Assembly: GCA_033064195.1 (NCBI GenBank)
Contig: JARBJD010000192.1
Span: 1-64,000 of the forward strand
Source of the DNA: Blattamonas nauphoetae
Taxonomy: Eukaryota; Preaxostyla; Oxymonadida
Direction: 5' to 3'
Length of the DNA: 64,000 nucleotides
The notes beneath the pieces are model-generated. The model saw nothing but the letters and a program-made list of their open reading frames with translations. It did no database searches and had not been told where the DNA came from. Position 1 is the first letter of the stretch. The number at the start of each line of letters is the position of its first letter. Below, piece by piece: positions 1 to 13,604 of the stretch. The translations under genes were made by a program, and so were the position numbers.

Positions 1-3000
1 TTGTGAAGAGTATCAATTCTGTTGTTCCAGCCCTTTCGTCGTTCGTGAATGAAAATGGGAATCCTCTCTCAGTTGAAATCACGATTTCTGACTTTTCGCA
101 ACATTCCTCACTTTTCACTGACTTTGAAGGCGTTTGCTGTTCCACTGATCCGATTTCGGAATCTGTTTCTGTGCACAACACGTTATCTTCGGTTCGTCTC
201 GAACATCACGTCCCTGACCTCCTCGCGCTCACCGTCTCGTCTCCACTCGTCAGACCGAATGATTGGGAGTGAATTTTGTGGGAGTCGAGAATTGTCTTTT
301 GGGACAATGGTTCATCGACTTGGATCGTCTCTGCCTGCCTTTCTCTCAACTCGACCTTCATCGAATGCTCAAATGTGAACGATCGCCCACAAAATGGAGA
401 ATCGTTCGACTTCTGTGCAATCGACGCTTGACCGCACTCAGTTCTCTTCCCAGCAAGACGCTCAACACTTCGAGAACTGCCACTTCACATCGACGAAACC
501 AACATCGTCGTTCAACATCATTGAATACTCTGAGTTTGGTGGTTCATTGAAGTTTGTGGGGCTCATTCGAAGTTGTTGTTGGAACGAAACTGATTGGAGT
601 GATGAAGATCACCGCCAAGAAAGAAGTCTTCCCTCTTTCGTTTGACAGGAGCAGCGTGACATTCTCTCGCTCAGATGGGGTTATCTCGTCTGGCAGCCAA
701 TTCACCTTCGTTTTCTCACCCAACACACACTTCGCATCGAGCAACTTCACTGCTCCCCCAACATCGGCATCAACTGGCACCCGAACACCTCTTCTCGTCG
801 TCCGTCGCGTTTGCCACGATCACCAACTGTGTCTTCGAGAAGCAGGCCACAACTGGCTATGGTTCCTGCCTTTACGACTCTCTTCTGCTCGGTCATCCTC
901 GCCACATCGTCAATTTTCCGACTCAACTCTGCTCATTCTCGAGGAGGGTCACTTTCTTGTATTTTACAAATTCACGCATGTTCCACTGCCACTTCGACAG
1001 CAATTCAGCAGGTCAGCAAGGCGGGGCAGTCTTATTCAGTTGGCCCCGTTTTGAATTTAGAGGATGTCCATTTTGTGAGCAACCAGGCAAATCAGACATA
1101 TTCAACAAACAACACAAAACTCGCTCATTATCGGGGAATGACATCGGGGTAGTAGCTGGAAACGCAAACGAGGTTCTGAACACGATGATCGGCTGCACAT
1201 CAACGTCTGTCAGTCCCAAGATTGGGTTTTATTATGACACGATCACAAATGGGAATGTGACAAATGAAGAAGTTTACTTCCCGAATCCCACAAACACGTC
1301 TCTGCCAACAGCTGCAGGTGAGTGGTGGATGAGTGAGGATGGAAGTGGAGAGACGTGCTCCGAAGCAACACCATGCAATGCGATGTCAGCCGTGAGCGCA
1401 GCGATCTCGTCTTCAGAAACAACGAAAACAGGATGGAACAAAGTGAATGTTGGAGTCGGGCTGTTCTCAGAATCAGTTTCGCCGCTGTCGTTGTCAGTTG
1501 AGTTTGTTGGGAGTGGATGGGACCGAAACAGCTCGACATCGACAACTGTGGAACTGTCGTTGTCAGTTGATGGGAATGCGAACTTCTCGCTCACATCCCT
1601 CTCTCCTCCCCTCACTCCGCGACATCATCGATTCTTCGAATGGAATCAGCAACAGCAAAGGTTCGACTGGCGAATGTTTGGATTGAAGGAATCTCTTCGC
1701 ACAACACTCACCTCTTCTCGTTCTCGTCTGGCTCAGCGACATTCCATCTTTGTGTTCTGAACACGATCACTCTGACATCGTCGCCAGCAATCTCTTTGAC
1801 TGGATCGTGTTCGTTGACGATGACTCGATGTTGGGTGATGGAGATTGAGCGAAAAAGAGGAGATGGAGGAAGTGTGATTGACTCGTCGACGAGTGGAACG
1901 ATTTCACTTTCGCAGTCTGATTTTGCTCGCTGTGTCTCTTCTGGCTGTTCTGGTTGCCTCTCCTTCTCGTCATCGTTGAGTTCGAGTGCTGTGAAGTTGT
2001 CGAGTGTTTATTTCTCAGACAATGTTGGGAACGAGACAGATCAAGCAGGAATCAGCAATTTCGCCAACGATCTCTCCTTTTCTGGTTTCGGGACGAAGCA
2101 GATCTCGATGTCTGCCGTTCAATCGATCAGCCCCCAACCGCACTGCCTCACCAACTCCTCTAATTCCTCCTTCGATTCCATTCCTCTCCAATTTAGTGAC
2201 CAAGGAATCGATTTCCCAGTTTCACCTCGATTCGACCGAGGAACTCCACTTTCCCGTTTCACCTCCCTCAACGAATTATTTATGAGTTTAGAAGCAAAAC
2301 AGAGAGTAACGATCACATTGAAAACCGCGATTCAGCAACCTCTTCGTGCGATGTCATTCGACACCAAAAAAATCACGATCAGTGGTCCACCAATCCTCCT
2401 CGATCTTCAACCCAGCCAGACCATCACTCTCCTCGACTCGTCATATTTTCAATTGCATGAGTTCAAACTTTCCGTCCCCACTTCACTCACAACAACTCCG
2501 TTCATCCTCGAGAGTTCATCAGCTCAACTCACTTTTTGGGTTGGATCAATCATATTCTCAGAACTGTCCCATTCAGCAGCCTTAGTTCGGAATAATGGTG
2601 GGTTCGTCACAATTTGTGGCACGTCCATCACGAAGAACCTTCTCTTCGAAGGTCATTCATTCATCGAAAGTGTTGGAGGCAGTTTCACCGCACAATCCAT
2701 TCTCTTCGATTCCATTTCATCGACTTCGGATGGAGCTGTTCTGAAAGCGAAGGGAACAATTGTGAAATTCACGATGGCATCATGTGTGAATTGCTCAGCC
2801 AGAAATGGAGGAGCACTCGCGGTTGAGCTGAGCGGAGCGAGTTATCTCCAACTTCTCCACGAGTCAGCATCCAGCCACAATGCGACTTTCAAAGACTGCA
2901 TGGCGATTGGAGAGGGAGGAGCGAGAACAGACCCGAAAGGGAAGGGAGGAGCGATTTTTGTGAACGGCTCGTCGACCTCTGCCAAACCAATCCAACTCTC

Positions 3001-6000
3001 AACGACGACAACGGACGATGCTCGATTTGAAGAGAACTTCGCAGGAGAAGGAAATGACATATTTGTTTCGAGGTCGGTGTTTGGTGGGAAGAGTCTGGAC
3101 TCGATTTCTGGATTTGGAGGAGGATCACACTCTGAAGACTTCCGAGTGGTTGTTGAAGGACTGGACTCGAATGAGAAAGAACGAGATGTGGTCCAAGCGA
3201 AATTGCTTCCATCACCAAAAGTGTCAGTGAATGGAAGTATTGAGGACGATTTTGGAAAAGTGAGTGGGTTGGACACAGAAGCGTGCAAGTGGACGTCGTC
3301 GTTCTGTGCGACGTTGGGATATGGAGTGCGATTTCTGACACAGCGATATCTGAATGGATCGTCGATTCCTCAAACGATCCAATTTCTGCACAACATGACA
3401 TACACCGAGACGAAGATTGAGATTGTTGGTCAAGATGTGACAGTTTGTGGAACGACATCGAAAGATCTGTCAAAATCGACGATCAGCCGAAGTCTTGTGT
3501 TGATCGACTCATCGATTTCGTCAGGATCGTTCCTTTTCTCGGTTCAAGAAAAAGGGAAGTTGAGAGTGACGAATCTGGACATCAATTGTGATTCATCGAG
3601 TGGAGTGTTTGACTTGACATCGACAGGATCGTCGCTTTGGATTGAAGAGATTGGATTGGTCTGTTCAGTTGGACCGACACACTCTTGTCCTCTGATTCGA
3701 GTCCAGAATGGACAGATGCAGATTTGTGGAAGTGTGATCAACACAACACACGGATCATCTGGATCAGCGTCGTTCTCGTCTCCGATTCTCTCCTGTCTCT
3801 CTCCTTCTGCCTCGATCAGCCTCTCCTCGACAATCTTCTCGTCGTTTTGTTCGAGCTGTGTTCTTGTTGAGATGACGACGAATGAAGCGATTTCGATGAA
3901 ATCAGTGTCATTCGTTGATTGTTCGAGATCTGACTCCGGTGACACTCTGGTTCTTGTTTCATCGTCGAATCTGGATCTGGTTGTGACTCCTTCACTTTGG
4001 GAAGATTCCTTCACTCCAACCACTTCTCTCACGCGCTTCATGTCGCACAACACGAATGTGTCGTCTTCGGATGAGTTTTATGAGTGGTCTCTTCTCTTCT
4101 ATCTGCTTGTTCCATCAGAGTCGATTGTGTGTGGATCGTCGAATGACGAAGCCAGCACTCATCCTCGTTGTGGATCGGATCGCCTTCGATGTTCTTCGAT
4201 TGACTCCGCAATCCATTCTGCGATGAACACGCACCTGAAAACCATTTTGGTGAAGACAGACGTGGTTGTGGAGGATGCAGTGTCAGTGACAGCGAGCGTG
4301 GAGATCAAACCCGACACAGCGACAATTCGAAAAGTGATGCAAACTGGATCGTCGTCGTTGGAAGTGGATGGATTGTCTGCTGTCCTCTCCCTCTCATCGC
4401 TCGCTTTCTCGTTCTCGTCAACAAACACACTGGTCTCGTTCTTCGTTGTCAAAACAGGAACCCTCTCCCTCTCGTCGTGCCGAATCGGAGAAGCCACCAC
4501 ACCTCAAACCCTCTCAAGCTCAATGACATCACTCTTCGCTGTCTCTTCGTCCGGAGTGCTGACATTGGTGTCAACCACGATCTCGAATGTTCGTTTCAGC
4601 CATCCAACGTCAGGATCGCTGATTGACCTCTCACTTGGAGCGTCATTGAACATTGATGCTTCTTCTGAGGTGTCTGAGATCTGGTCGAATGGGAAAGGAA
4701 TGATTGTGTTTGTTGAGAGTGAGAGTTTGGAATCGACAGCGTCTCTCGACTCATTCCAGACTCTGAAGAAGTCGATCACAATTCCAAGCACAGGCAGTTT
4801 CTCAGATTCAGACAAGAATGATTTTGTTGGGAAGGAAGGTTCGATCGAAGAAAGCCTGCTGTGGCACTGGTTTCCACACACCGCATCGAACTCGACAGTT
4901 GTGGTGAGTTTGTCTGGAGAAGACAATTCGAAGTGTGGTCTGTCTCTGCTTCCCTGCCATTCCGTTGAACATGGATTCGCTTCGCTGAAGAACTCGAACA
5001 GCTTGCTCGTTTTGGAGAACGATGATTCTCTCTCTTCGCCTCTGACCACCAAACTGACATCACAAACCATTTCATCCCAAACGAACCGACAGACTTTGAC
5101 AGTCACCTCGTCTGGGTCGTTCTCAGTCTCAGCCGACACTTCACTTGGTCTGCTCTCTCTTTCGTTCGTGTCGACAGTCGCATCATCGTCTGTGTCGTTT
5201 GTGGATGTTGCTTCTGGAGCGTCACTCATCGTCTCCGATTGTTCGTTCACATCGTTCTCATCACAGGTTGTCTGGATCAGTTGTGTCTGGAAGGATCGTT
5301 TCTGGGAAGAAAGTGGAGATTGGAGAGAGTGAGAAAGAGACGCTGTTTCAGAGTTGCTCGTCGTTGGTGGATGGAGGAGGGATGAATGTTGAAGTGACTG
5401 GATCAGGATCGGTTGTGATTTCGAAGACTGAATTTGAAGACTGCTCGGCAGTTCGAGGAGGATCAATTTTTCTGACTCTGACTCGACTGGACGAGCAGAC
5501 AAGCTGGTCGTTCGATGTGAGCGGATCGTCGTTCATTTCTTCTTCGTCATCCTCGAACACCGACATGGCTGGAGCGAACATCTTCATTTCTGGCTCTTTC
5601 TTCGAGTCATCGATCACTACCAACCTATTTCCAGAAGTTTCACGAACATCAGATCCAAACGGGTTTTGGGGAGTGGACAGTGAGAGTGGAGTGAACTCGT
5701 CTCTTCTTGTTTATCTTGTGCCGATTTCGGATGAAGTTGTGGTGGATGGGATTGGTGGATCAGATATTGGTTGCTGTGGTCATTTTGGAGTGAGTTGTTC
5801 GTCGATTGAGAAGGGTCTTGCGCGAGCTGTTCCTCAAGACTCGAGTGTGACGCTCTTGATTCGAAACACCACCTCTCTCACCACGCCTCTGACGGTAAGC
5901 GAGTTCAGCCTGACCTTCACTGGAGAGTCTCCGTCTCAACAAGTACCAGTCTCTTCGAATGGCTGTTTCCGACTTGAAACTGGACAGCTCTCTCTCGCAC

Positions 6001-9000
6001 TGATCGACTTTGTCTCGTCCATCCTCTCTTCGTCGACCTCGTTCATTTCTGTGTCGTCTGGTGCTTCGCTTGCCATCTCATCGTGCTCGTTCGACTCGTT
6101 CGCATCCTCCTGTTCTGGATCTGTTGTCTCCGCGACAGTCACTGACTCCTCCTCGCTCTCCGTCGATTCGTGCTCGTTCACGAACTGCACGAGCACATCG
6201 TCGTTTGGTTCTGGTGTTCTTGACATTTCCCTGTCTCTCGCATCAACATTCACACTCTCGGGATCGACTGTCATTGATTCGTGTCTCTCGCCATCAGCTG
6301 ATTCGGATTTCATTGTGATTCGCCATCCATCTCTCGGGAAAGCGATGATTGAGTCTTCGCTGACACTGGCGTGGGAGAAAGATTCGTCGACGATTCGGTC
6401 GTTTGTTGGAAAAGAAGGAACTCACCCGAAAGTGGTTCCTTTGTTTCTGTATTTCTCGAATCTGGGCTCGGAAGGTCATGTGAGTGGATTGTGGTGTGAT
6501 GTGAGTGTCTGTGGATTTCTCGAATATCCATGCGAAACTGTGCCCACTCTTTGGACTCGCATGGCTTCTCATTCTTCACTCAAAGTGATTCTGGATGGAG
6601 ACATCGTGCATTCGGAAGAAATGGACTTGTCGAAACCACTGAATGTGGTTGGGAACGATCACGTGATGGATGTCGGTGGAGTTGTGTGCGATGGAAGAAA
6701 GGATGGCCTCTTCATAATCACTGAAGATGTTTCCTTCACAAAGACGAAACTTTGCATCTCGTCGACATTTGAGCACACCCATCTGTTCGACGTGGTTGAC
6801 AAAAGGCTGAGGATGGATGGGTGTTTGGTGAGCCAAAGAGGAACGAACACACTTGGGGGAAGTGTGATGCGTGTTGGAGAAGGAGCGAGTCTGGTGATTG
6901 TGGAATCGTTGTTCTCATCGATAGCATCTTCGGACGAGTTGGGAGGAGTTGTGGTTGGGAGAGTGGGTGATGGGGCGGAGTTCCGACTGGACAACAACAC
7001 GTTCAAATGGTGTCTGTGCAGTGGGGAAGCGAATTGTGTGTGGATGGAACTGAAGAACGAATCATCGACACAGACACTGAACTATTCGATGAGGGAATTG
7101 TTCTTCGAGGAGTGTTCAGCGAATCCGGACGAGAAGGAGATGAATGTGTTGGTTGTTGGGCGTGGACTTGACACATTGATCACAGAATCGAAATGGGAGG
7201 GAAGTGTGGATGAGTCGAATGAATGGTCGATTTGGGTGTTGGACAGACAGACCGGAGTGAACAGCTCTCTCCTTCCGTATCTGATTCCGATCTCCGAAAG
7301 TGTTGAGGTTGATGGGAGTGGATGGGAGTTCAAGAAATGTGGTCATTTTCATCTATTCTGTCGAACAGTGGAGTTTGGTTTGTATCGAATGGAATCGGGG
7401 TCGATTGAATGGATGAAGATTGTTGACTCTGTGTGTGTTGAGAAAGAGATCAAACTGAATGGAACACTCGCATTTTCTGGAATGAAATCGTCCTCTTCGA
7501 TGATCTTCTCGAATGCTGGTTCGTTCGTTCTGTCGAAAGCTGGACTGTCACCAACGTCACTGACTCTCTCATCTCTCTCGTTCTCCGTATCATCAAGAAG
7601 TTCCGAAAATCCTCTGATTTCGTCGTCAGACTCCACTCTGACCATCACATCGTGCTCATTCTCATCCACACAGACAGTTCTCTCTCCTCTGATCAGGATG
7701 AACGAAGGGTTGTTGAAGATGGAAGAAGTGAATGTGTCTGACATCGAGACATCTTGTGCTCTGATTGACACATTGAGTGGAGTTGAGATTGTTGGCTGTT
7801 GTTTTGAATCGATCCGTCGATCGTCGAATGGACCAAGTGTTCTCACAGCGTCGCCTTCTTCCGACCATGTTGTTCGTGTGCAATCGACGAGATTCCTGAA
7901 TTGTATGTGTGATGGAGTTGCTTGGTGGGTGTTTCTTCGTGGAGAAGAAGGACGAGTTGAGAAAGAGTCAGATTGGGAAGGAACATTCAATCATTCTTCA
8001 CCTCGAAGTGGAGTGCTGGTGTCACGGGAGGGAGCGGGAGGAGTGGTTGGAGGAGAGGACGAAGTGGAGGAGATGGTTGGATATTCGCTGATTTACGAAT
8101 TCTATCCTCGGGGCTCTGAGATGTTTGTTTTGACGTCAGAAACGAGTGAAGACCATGTGCTTTGTGGAAACATGAAAGTGGCGTGCAAGACAGTGGATGG
8201 AGGATTCTCATTGACTCAGGAACGATGGATTGTGATTGTTGGGAATGGATCGCTTGGGAGTGGGATGATGGTGGATGGAATTGATGTGTCAGTTTGTGGA
8301 TATCGTGAAGCAGGAAGATTGTTGGTTGTTTTTGGAGGCCAGATTGTGAATGGTGAGAATGATGAACTTGATTCGGTTTCAGTGAGCTCGCTTTGGATTG
8401 ATCTGGATGGGTCGTTGCTTGGATCAGAAAGTGGAGTGTTTGAAAACTTGGGAGGATCACTCGAACTGTCGAAAGTGAACATTTCGTGTTCGTGTTCGAA
8501 GAATTGTTCGCTTGTTCGATTGAGAAGGGGTCGATTGTCGATTTCTCACACTCGAATCAGCTCGATCATCTCTTCGTCGCCTCTTCTCTTTCTGTCGTCG
8601 TTCTCGTCAGTGGATCTGTCGAACTTGACAGTTTTGGATTGGGCTGGATCAACTCTGTTATCAGGAGTGAATGGAGAATCGAACATTTCGATCAGCTCGT
8701 CGTTGTTTCATGGGATGGATGTGGATGAAGAAAGGAACAGCGATGATGTGTGTTTGTGGGAGAGTGGTCTTCTTTCGTTTGAGAATTGCTCAGTTGACAT
8801 CCACTCAAGCGAGTTCTCTCATCTTCGCGATGGAGCGTTGTTTGTGTCTGGAGGATCGCTGACGATCCACTCCACCTCGTTCGAAGACAACTCGGCGAAG
8901 AATTCTGATTTCCCTTCGGCTCATCGCAACATTCGCTGTGGGAACGGAAGTCGTGTGACGATTGAGAGTTTGAATGGTGGAGATGGATCGAAGGATTTCA

Positions 9001-10568
9001 CATCAGCTTGGATCTCGGGGTCGTCGGATTGTGTTGTGAGTGGGAGTGTGATCAACCCCAACTCGCCGTTCTTCGTGCCATCGTTGACAAGCAGTGACTG
9101 CACCTCGAAAACAGACAAAGCGAAGTCGTGGTTCAACGTGAGCCTTGTTGGGACCGAACTGCTTCCGTGTGGTCTGTTCTTGGAAGTGTTTGAAGCAGAA
9201 TCGTCGTCGAAGTTCGCTCATGTTGATCTGTCGTCGTTGTCGACATCGAAATGGAACGAAACATCAATCGTCTTCTCGCTGTCTCGATCGGAACATCTGT
9301 CGAAGCTGTCTTTATCAGAGGAATGGAGAGGTCGAGTTTTGTTTGGGAATGGAGAACGAACGGCAGGATGGTTTGTGATGAAGGTGAGCGCATCAGCAGA
9401 AAGGAAGGCAGAAGCGCTGAACTCGATGAAATGGCTTCTTCCGCTTGTTGGAGGTGTGATTGTTGGGATTGTGATTCTGGTGATTGTGTTGTGTGTTCTT
9501 GTTCGTCGAAGGAAAGCAAAATCGAAGAAAGAGACGGAAACGAAGCAGATGGAAGAGATTGATGAGGTTGAGATCAAAATGGAGGATCCTGAAGACATGT
9601 GGCGAAATGGAAGTCAGAATGCGCTTGTTGTCAGCAGCGCGCACGATCCCTTCTCAGAGATGGTGGACAAAACCAAACAAAACCCAATCCCAAAAGAAGA
9701 AGACGTTGAATTGAATGATGAGGGGGCAGGAAGTGGTCCCGCAGAGGTTGTTGTTGCGATGGGATGTGGATCAGAGAAGACGAATGAGGTGACAGTGCAA
9801 GTTAGGGAAACACTCTACTCGCGACTGCACACACCGAAGAAGCTGATGACGACAGTTGAGCGAGGAAGGATTCAGAAGAGAGTTTCGGAAGGACTGGCGC
9901 TGATTGCTCGAGTTCGTCCGACAGCTGAGATCCTTTCTCGGTTGACGTCACACTGGGTTCTGTTTGATGAGAAAGACGAGATGTTTTTTCGGAAAGAAGC
10001 GAGCGAAGGGATGAGAGCACCAACACACCAAATACACACAAATCAGATTGGGGAATCACTTGTGAAGCAAGCAGAAGACGAGGGACAGCGATGGGTTCCT
10101 CCTGAAGTGGCTGATGGGAAGCCAGTGATTGACGTCGTTCATGGGACGGTTTTTCGGCTTGGCCTGATGTTGTGGGAGATTGAGACGGGGCAGATACCGT
10201 TTGGAGAGGTTGATGGGATCAATGCTCAGCGACAGTTGGGAAGTGGGATTGTTCCTCGGATGGATCGAGTTCGAGAAGGGATGGCGGAGTTGGTGACAGA
10301 CTGTCTTTCGATTGACCCTGAGAAGCGACCATCGATGAAGAGCATTGTCGAGCGAGTGACGATGCTGAACGCAAATGCGGAAGAGATTGAAAAGATGAGA
10401 ATTGATCTCGTCAATCGCGATGCGTTTCTCCTTCCCTCTGGCTCTCCTCCACAATCCTCTCCTCAACATCCTCCCACTTCTCTTCACTCCCCTCACCATC
10501 CATCCGAGAATCCACATCTTCCTCCCCGACCAAAAATTCACCCTGCCAAACCCGCTGGGCGTCAGTGA
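1..10568 (+). CDS. Beta-helix receptor-like protein with membrane span and pseudokinase tail (5' end outside window)
   Basis: Seen: a Ser/Thr-rich protein of more than 3,400 residues made of short beta-strand-like runs, the pattern of right-handed parallel beta-helix (pectin-lyase-like) surface proteins. A module with a Cys-Gly...Cys signature recurs about every 0.75-0.9 kb (near 4.18, 4.93, 5.77, 6.51, 7.34 and 8.16 kb). One membrane span lies at about 9.42-9.51 kb (LLPLVGGVIVGIVILVIVL) followed by RRRKAK, so the beta-helix is outside the cell. The cytoplasmic part resembles a kinase C-lobe: RWVPPEV in place of an APE motif, a GLMLWEIETGQIPFGEV helix and a final ECLSIDP-like motif. No glycine loop, HRD or DFG is visible, so it is probably a pseudokinase. 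The frame changes at least five times before about 1.75 kb and again near 5.27-5.30 kb, so it is either a decaying gene or carries assembly indels. The start lies outside the window. Confidence 0.72.
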
Positions 10569-10833
10569 ACACATCTCATGTCATCATCCCATCTTCAGTC
10601 ACGTCCAGGACACTCTGAATCGAGCACATTCGAATCAACAGGTCGGATTGGAGTTGTGTTCATCGATCTTCGTCCTTTCGAAACCGATGCTCCTGGACGA
10701 CCGCACTTTTAGTATTATGTTTCCATCAAGCTCACAAGATACTCTTTTCTGTTCACAAATTCTCTCAAAATTTGTGCCGAAACTCTCAATCTCATCATTC
10801 ATTTCGTACTTTGTGCTTTCTTTTGGACGAATT

Positions 10834-11232
10834 CAGTCATTCCGGCTTCCGGTATTTGGTTCTCATTTTTTTCAAGGAAAGGGTTGATCTCAATTTATCC
10901 GCGAATTTCAGAAAAATAAAAAAATAGAGCAGTGGGTGACATTGATATGATCACACGAGATGGTTGTTTGTTCCTCAATTTCAATTTCTTCCTGCTGAAG
11001 ACGGTATGGAGTCTGCTCAACTAGACTCAAGTTGAAATTATGGATTAATCTCAATCTGAACCCATTAACGATTGCTTTATTTTCATTTTAGCATCACTTG
11101 TTCAATAATTACTGGTCTTTCCTGCTGTTTGATTGAAGAATGATAAAAAGAAATGGAATTGACAGCTCGGTCTGGTTGATCACCCCTTTCTCGTTTTTTT
11201 TAAGAACCAAATACCGGAAGCCGGAATGACTG
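10834..11232. mobile_element. 399-bp MITE with ~30-bp perfect terminal inverted repeats
   Basis: The ends are CAGTCATTCCGGCTTCC... and its exact inverted copy, about 30 bp each. The right duplicate lacks the element: it reads GAATTGTTCTCC across the site, while here GAATT precedes and TTGTTCTCC follows, so the target repeat is about 2 bp (TT). The interior is AT-rich with no open frame of note. The superfamily is not assignable from this alone. Confidence 0.85.
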
Positions 11233-11693
11233 TTGTTCTCCACGAGTTTTCTCAGTCAATATGTCGTTTATTCACGAGCCTAATCTTCTTTTTCCCATAA
11301 TCACTAGATTTTATCGTTTCAATCTTTGATGTGAATATATGGGAAACATAACCGCGAGGAGTCAACTTCTGGACCGAGGATGACTGGATTCTTTGAAATT
11401 GATCGAGATTCTCACTGTGGAATTTGTGAAATATCATCTCAATCAACATTACTTCACAATATGTTGTGATTCCCATCATCACTTCGAGCAAAATGTGCTT
11501 TTGAGCCACAGTTGTCGAAGATCTGATCTCACCCATGGATCAACTCTCAAGCCAGTTGAATCGATTGTCACGAAGAGTATTCACTGAAACTCTATTTCTA
11601 TCATCTTTTCCAGTTCTTTAGGCATGGGCAGTGGTCGGTCTGAAATGGTCGAGTCCAGTCCCTAAAAATAAAAGAGTCGCCGACTTTTGTGAA

Positions 11694-11767
11694 GTGCCCT
11701 TTTAGTCGAGCGGTAGAGCGGAAGCTTTTTGATCCCCGGACCCAGGATCGAATCCCGCCAGAGTCAC
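11694..11767 (+). other. tRNA-like sequence (pol III A and B boxes)
   Basis: TAGTCGAGCGG at 11703-11713 fits an A box, and GGATCGAATCC at 11745-11755 fits a B box with one change (GGTTCGAATCC expected). A CTTTTTG stretch sits where an anticodon loop would be, suggesting Lys(TTT). The acceptor stem pairs only weakly (GTG with CAC plus scattered pairs), so this is more likely a tRNA relic or a pol III promoter head than a working tRNA. Confidence 0.4.
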
Positions 11768-13019
11768 TTTAATGTTCACTTTTTCTCGTTTTTGATTCAC
11801 ATCATCTCTGCAATTCGTTCATCTCATTTTTCACAAAATTAAAGTGGATAAGATTCTGGATCAAGAGTCCCTGAGTCGGTCTGTACTTCCCCAACATCGG
11901 ACAAAAAGTCGGCCTGACCGACCGACTCCGACTCTTCTCCTTTGTTCTAACACCTTTTCCACGGATTTAGATAATTGTTCAATAGTGTTTTATTTCTTTT
12001 CAATACTTATCAATCATTCTCTTTCAGGATCTCACTCTTGAACCCAGTTGTCCCACAGCCGACTTAGATCAAGACATGGTCATCAACCTCATCATCAATC
12101 CCTCATTTATCTTCAGCTGTGTGTCTTTTTCTTTCCCTTCTCAACCTTTTTTCTCGAATCGGGACAGTTGAACCACAGAACCGTTGAGACACAACATGAT
12201 CTCATTCATCGGTTTGGTGAGCACTATCTCAACGTAATATTCAAGTTCAATCTTTCCATTCATTATTCTCCTGATTTCATGCTTTCTTCTTCATCTTCAG
12301 AACGTCTGGAGAAAGTCACTCACCACAATCGGTCTGTTTCTCTGTCCTTGATTGTTTTAGTTTCATCTAATGAAAACATGATCACTTTGTTGAACTCCTT
12401 GGAACTCCTTTTCAATTCTCAAACAAATCCAGCTCGATCACAACTACCATCGTCAACTCTTCAAACTTGCCCACATTTCTAACATCTGTCCCCTGGTCTC
12501 GGTTTAACTCTCTCCAAAGACATTCCATCCATATTCCTCGTTTTCTTAGCCAAACTCAACACTATCTCATCAACGACAACCGGTCAGATCGATCCTCATT
12601 TTCGGCATTGGTGGCCGTTCTGTGCAATGAAGTGATGAACTATGCCATCATTGGTTGTGGTGGTGCGGTTTATGAAACCATTGTCACCTATTTTCCTTCA
12701 TTCTCGGAATCAATCTTTCATGAACAGACTCAACGTCCCATCAAGGAATACGATAATCGTGACAATAAAAAGTTCGTCGAACACTCACAAAATGAGCAAG
12801 TTTGCGTTCTCATTGTTTTTGAACTCTCATCAGGATCCAGTTGAGATAATTGTCGCCTTCATTCGTCAACCCTCAAATTAGACTCGTTTTACATTCTAGT
12901 TTGTTGGAAACCCTCCCACGAATCTTCTGCCGCGCTTCCTACAACACACTGCCTTATTTCTGAACGGTGAGCCATTTTGATCATCCTCACTCTGTCATCT
13001 CTTTCTCAGCCCTTCCATC

Positions 13020-13140
13020 GTGGTCGCATCGCATCCCCTCCCACTCGCATCGCATCGCATCCCCTCCCACTCGCATCGCATCGCATCCCTCCCACTCGCA
13101 TCGCATCGCATCCCCTCCCACTCGCATCGCTCTCCCTCGC
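13020..13140. repeat. Short tandem repeat of CCTCCCACTCGCATCGCAT type
   Basis: Four to five irregular copies of a roughly 25-30 bp unit built from CCCCTCCCACTCGCATCGCAT lie inside hAT-like element 1. The overlapping open frames here are by-products of the repeat. Confidence 0.8.
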
Positions 13141-13604
13141 TCCCACTACTCTCCCTCACCTCTTTTACTCTCAATCTTTACCATTTACTCTGTAACCTGG
13201 TCCAAGTTCCCATCTTACATCGAAAGAAACGTACAATGTTCATTTCATTTCAAAATCCAGAATGTTGTTTGATCCTGCCCTTTTCTCGAAACGGTTCACC
13301 GGCGACTTCACCGCCACTATTTCAATGACACTCTCTACGTCTGTCTGGTGACAAAAAACGTGATACGAGTTCTGTTGAGAAAATGGATCTGATAAGAAAC
13401 AAAGTGTTATGGGTGATAGTATTCAGGCGATCAAACTGAAAAGCAGTCGGTCGGTCGACGAGCAGTCGGACCGACCGCTGCCCATGCCTACAGTTCTTCA
13501 TCACATCGTCTGTCGTATAGACGTGACCTTGAGTCGCAAAGCGTATCCTACAGAAGATTCAAGAAACACATTCGATCTCATCCAATCCGCTGATAGATGT
13601 TTCA

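Larger units (their letters stand above)
11619..13490. mobile_element. hAT-like non-autonomous element 1 (TAGGCATGGGCA ends)
   Basis: The terminal inverted repeats match for 22 bp with one mismatch and begin TAGGCATGGGCAG. An exact 8-bp target repeat, CAGTTCTT, flanks it at 11611-11618 and 13491-13498. The right duplicate reads through the site without the element. An 8-bp target repeat together with this type of end points to the hAT superfamily (inference). I see no hAT transposase. The inside holds a tRNA-like stretch near the left end, open frames at about 12.05-12.84 kb that read like decayed host helical-repeat coding sequence, and a short tandem repeat at 13.02-13.14 kb. Confidence 0.87.

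Noticed and set aside
5348-5623. Antisense frames under the beta-helix and kinase genes (many along 1-10.6 kb and 41-48 kb)
   Set aside because: They are shadows of Ser-rich coding sequence on the other strand, with no domain and no independent start context.
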